Shown here: positions 6,075-7,821 of the stretch, one piece after another
Layout: the number at the start of each line of letters is the position of its first letter
How positions within the stretch are numbered: the stretch's first letter is position 1
Assembly: GCA_027858275.1 (NCBI GenBank)
Contig: JAQIDA010000148.1
Coordinates: 1-7,821 of the forward strand
Direction: 5' to 3'
Length of the DNA: 7,821 bases
From: Candidatus Kapaibacterium sp.
GTDB lineage: Bacteria; Bacteroidota; Ignavibacteria; Kapaibacteriales; UBA2268
Program-made: the position numbers and the translations under genes
Notes under the pieces: model-generated
The model's database searches: none
Told to the model about the DNA's origin: nothing
What the model saw: only the letters and a program-made list of their open reading frames with translations

Positions 6075-7018
6075 TATCAATAATCATTCCGGTATACAAT
6101 GCCGGCAAATACCTTAGAGAATCAGTAGAGTCTGCTTTGGCACAGCCGGAAACAGCGGAAGTGATTCTCGTTGAAGACGGCTCGCCCGATAACTCATTAG
6201 AGCTTTGCCGTGAATTGGTCGATGAATTTGAAAAAGTATTCTTGTATACACATCCCGACAACGCCAACCTCGGAGCAAGTGCTTCGCGTAATCTCGGAAT
6301 TTCAAAAGCCGTCAGTGAATTCATAGCTTTCCTCGACGCTGACGACTACTATCTCGAAAATCGTTTCAAAGCCGCTGTGGAAGTAATTAAAAAGAATCCT
6401 TCCGCCGACGGCGTATATGAAGCCATTGAAGCAAGATTTGAAACTCCGGAAGAAGAAGCTCAATGGAGATCAAAACGAAGCTCCGTACTAACAACAATGA
6501 CCAAAAGAGTTAGACCCGAAAAGCTGTTTGAATATCTTGTATTCTTTACAGCTGGTTATTTTCACGGAGACGGATTAGTTGTACGGAAAAATCTCTTTGA
6601 CAAATGCGGACTGTTTAATACAAGTTTGAGAATTTCACAAGACACTCATTTATGGTTCAAAATGGCCGCAGTCGGAAGATTGTTGCCGGGCAGTATAGAC
6701 TCAGCCGTAGCAGTCAGGCGAGTGCATCAGGGCAACAGAATAACAAAAGTGACAAATGAAGACTCATTTATCATAAGGAAAAATATTTGGACATCTCTCA
6801 ATCAATGGAGCCTGTCTGCAAAAATCAGCCGAAAACACTCGGCACTTATATCCTATATGAATTATTTTTATGATTATTGTGAAAAACACGGTTTTGCTGC
6901 CGAGCGACTGTCGATCTTCGACCAAATGAAGGTTGTAATTGCTTTTGCAATAAGCAAATCTCTGACGCAGTCATACAGAGTAATAGGAACAATGATCAAA
7001 TTGTACCTTTCCAAATAA
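6068..7018 (+). CDS. Family-2 glycosyltransferase (third, distinct)
   Basis: A 316-residue GT-A glycosyltransferase. It starts LISIIIPVYNAGKYLRESV, the classic family-2 first strand and loop, followed by VILVEDGSPDNS (the nucleotide-contacting acidic region), NLGASASRNLGI, and FLDADDYY with the metal-binding D90-A-D92-D93. ISQDTHLWFKMA carries the acidic acceptor-activating region. The C-terminal third (after about residue 225) is helical and basic and may be membrane-associated. It is not closely similar to the preceding tandem pair, resembling instead the common O-antigen/capsule group. ATG 6068 lies inside the last codons of the preceding gene (7-base overlap), which fixes the start and points to coupling. 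It is the last gene of the cluster here; a 143-base gap to ppk1 follows. Donor and linkage are unknown. Confidence 0.93.
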   Translation: MLISIIIPVYNAGKYLRESVESALAQPETAEVILVEDGSPDNSLELCRELVDEFEKVFLYTHPDNANLGASASRNLGISKAVSEFIAFLDADDYYLENRFKAAVEVIKKNPSADGVYEAIEARFETPEEEAQWRSKRSSVLTTMTKRVRPEKLFEYLVFFTAGYFHGDGLVVRKNLFDKCGLFNTSLRISQDTHLWFKMAAVGRLLPGSIDSAVAVRRVHQGNRITKVTNEDSFIIRKNIWTSLNQWSLSAKISRKHSALISYMNYFYDYCEKHGFAAERLSIFDQMKVVIAFAISKSLTQSYRVIGTMIKLYLSK

Positions 7019-7161
7019 TCTCTGTTAAAATCTATAATTTACTGACAAAACTCGCTCTCTAAGCATATTCTGTCCAAAAAATCTTGCGTATCATTCTATA
7101 AATCATTATTATTACAGTTCGTCGGAAAAGTTTGAAATTTTCATTATTGCGAACCGGTACA
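7019..7161 (+). other. Intergenic region between the polysaccharide locus and ppk1
   Basis: This 143-base AT-rich gap is the most likely place for the end of the glycan operon and the promoter of ppk1. I find no stem-loop plus T-run that would make a convincing intrinsic terminator. A TATAAT hexamer at 7033-7038 has no credible -35 partner at the usual distance. The 15 bases before the ppk1 ATG contain no Shine-Dalgarno. Confidence 0.5.
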
Positions 7162-7821
7162 ATGACAGAAGAAATAATCGATCAAAACAATGATATAGAT
7201 CTAAATTCCAAAAAGCTTTTTTTAAACAGAGAACTCAGCTTAATTGAGTTCAACAAAAGAGTCCTTGCTGAGGCAATGTGCGAAGACCATCCTCTGCTCG
7301 AGAGATTGAAATTCATATCTATACTCAGTTCTAATCTCGATGAATTCTTCATGATTCGTGTTGCCGGGCTCAAGAGACAGGTCGCCGCCGGAGTAGTCGA
7401 CTTAACATTCGACGGTATGACTCCGCAAGAGCAGCTTGATGAAATCCGCTCACGACTTGATCCTTTGTACAAACAGCAAGAATCAATTTTTATGGATAAA
7501 TTGCTTCCCGCGTTGGAGCATGAGGGCATATATATTCATTACAGTGATGACATGACCCGGGAAGAGAGCAAGAAATTATCCAAATACTTCAGAGATTGTA
7601 TTCTTCCGATCTTAACGCCTCTGAGCTTAGATTCGTCTCATCCCTTTCCTCGACTGATTAATCGAAGCCTTAACATTGCCTTTGTACTGACCGATAACAC
7701 AAAGAAAATCGGCACCCGGCGAGTCGCGTTCTTACAAATTCCGGTCGCATTACCAAGATTAGTTCCTTTGGAGCGACCCTTCGGTAATCATTTTGTTCTT
7801 ATCGAACAGGTTATTAAAGAT
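7162..7821 (+). CDS. ppk1: Polyphosphate kinase 1, N-terminal 220 residues, 3' end outside window
   Basis: This open frame runs from ATG 7162 to the window edge without a stop. It encodes the N-terminal and the beginning of the head region of PPK1, which polymerises the gamma-phosphate of ATP into long-chain polyphosphate at the membrane periphery. After a 16-residue variable leader comes LFLNRELSLIEFNKRVL, the hallmark N-domain start, then HPLLERLKFISILSSNLDEFFMIRVAGLKRQ. The Asn in SNLDEF corresponds to the adenine-contacting Asn of the E. coli enzyme. CILPILTPLSLDSSHPFPRL and RRVAFLQIPVALPRLVPL follow, as in full-length PPK1. The family is about 690 residues, so roughly two thirds of the protein, including the phospho-acceptor His, lie beyond the window. 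It is a housekeeping gene with no clear link to the glycan locus and probably has its own promoter in the 143-base gap. ATG 7162 is the only good methionine start before the conserved domain. Confidence 0.95.
   Translation, partial: MTEEIIDQNNDIDLNSKKLFLNRELSLIEFNKRVLAEAMCEDHPLLERLKFISILSSNLDEFFMIRVAGLKRQVAAGVVDLTFDGMTPQEQLDEIRSRLDPLYKQQESIFMDKLLPALEHEGIYIHYSDDMTREESKKLSKYFRDCILPILTPLSLDSSHPFPRLINRSLNIAFVLTDNTKKIGTRRVAFLQIPVALPRLVPLERPFGNHFVLIEQVIKD

Noticed and set aside
7033..7038. TATAAT as a ppk1 -10 box
   Set aside because: No -35-like hexamer at 16-18 bases upstream; the nearest TTG-start hexamer (7001) is about 26 bases away. One hexamer in AT-rich DNA is expected by chance, and promoter motifs differ if this is a Bacteroidota-like organism.

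Overview
The window is the 3' part of a surface-polysaccharide locus, followed by the start of a housekeeping gene. Every gene is on the + strand. It holds the C-terminus of an APS kinase (cysC), an ABC-2 polysaccharide export permease (Wzm type), two tandem PAPS-type sulfotransferases, the export ATPase with a C-terminal carbohydrate-binding domain (Wzt type), two tandem paralogous family-2 glycosyltransferases and a third, unrelated-looking family-2 glycosyltransferase. After a 143-base gap comes the first 220 codons of polyphosphate kinase 1. No gap between genes exceeds 170 bases, and I see no RNA genes, insertion sequences or CRISPR arrays.

The organism is a moderately AT-rich bacterium that makes little use of Shine-Dalgarno sequences. 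Only the wzt start has a clear AGGA; the other starts sit behind A-rich leaders or overlap the preceding gene. This fits the Bacteroidota/Chlorobi/Ignavibacteria neighbourhood, but that is a weak inference and I cannot name a taxon.

Layout: 2-223 cysC end, overlapping wzm by ATGA; 220-1113 wzm; 1185-1898 sulfotransferase copy 1; 1900-1998 a truncated second copy of the wzm 3' end; 2066-2779 sulfotransferase copy 2; 2851-4161 wzt; 4231-5112 and 5181-6074 paired glycosyltransferases; 6068-7018 third glycosyltransferase, overlapping its predecessor by 7 bases; 7162 to the window end ppk1. The sulfotransferase pair lies between wzm and wzt. It arose by a duplication or recombination of a 'wzm tail + sulfotransferase' unit, and the leftover wzm tail is the visible scar.

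Proposed joint function (inference): APS kinase makes PAPS, the glycosyltransferases build a glycan on a lipid carrier in the cytoplasm, the sulfotransferases sulfate it there, and Wzm/Wzt export it. The Wzt carbohydrate-binding domain may recognise the finished, possibly sulfated, chain end. The window would then encode a self-contained sulfated O-antigen or exopolysaccharide system. The two tandem gene pairs and a base-composition drop inside wzt suggest that the substrate-specific part of the locus has been shuffled and is diversifying.
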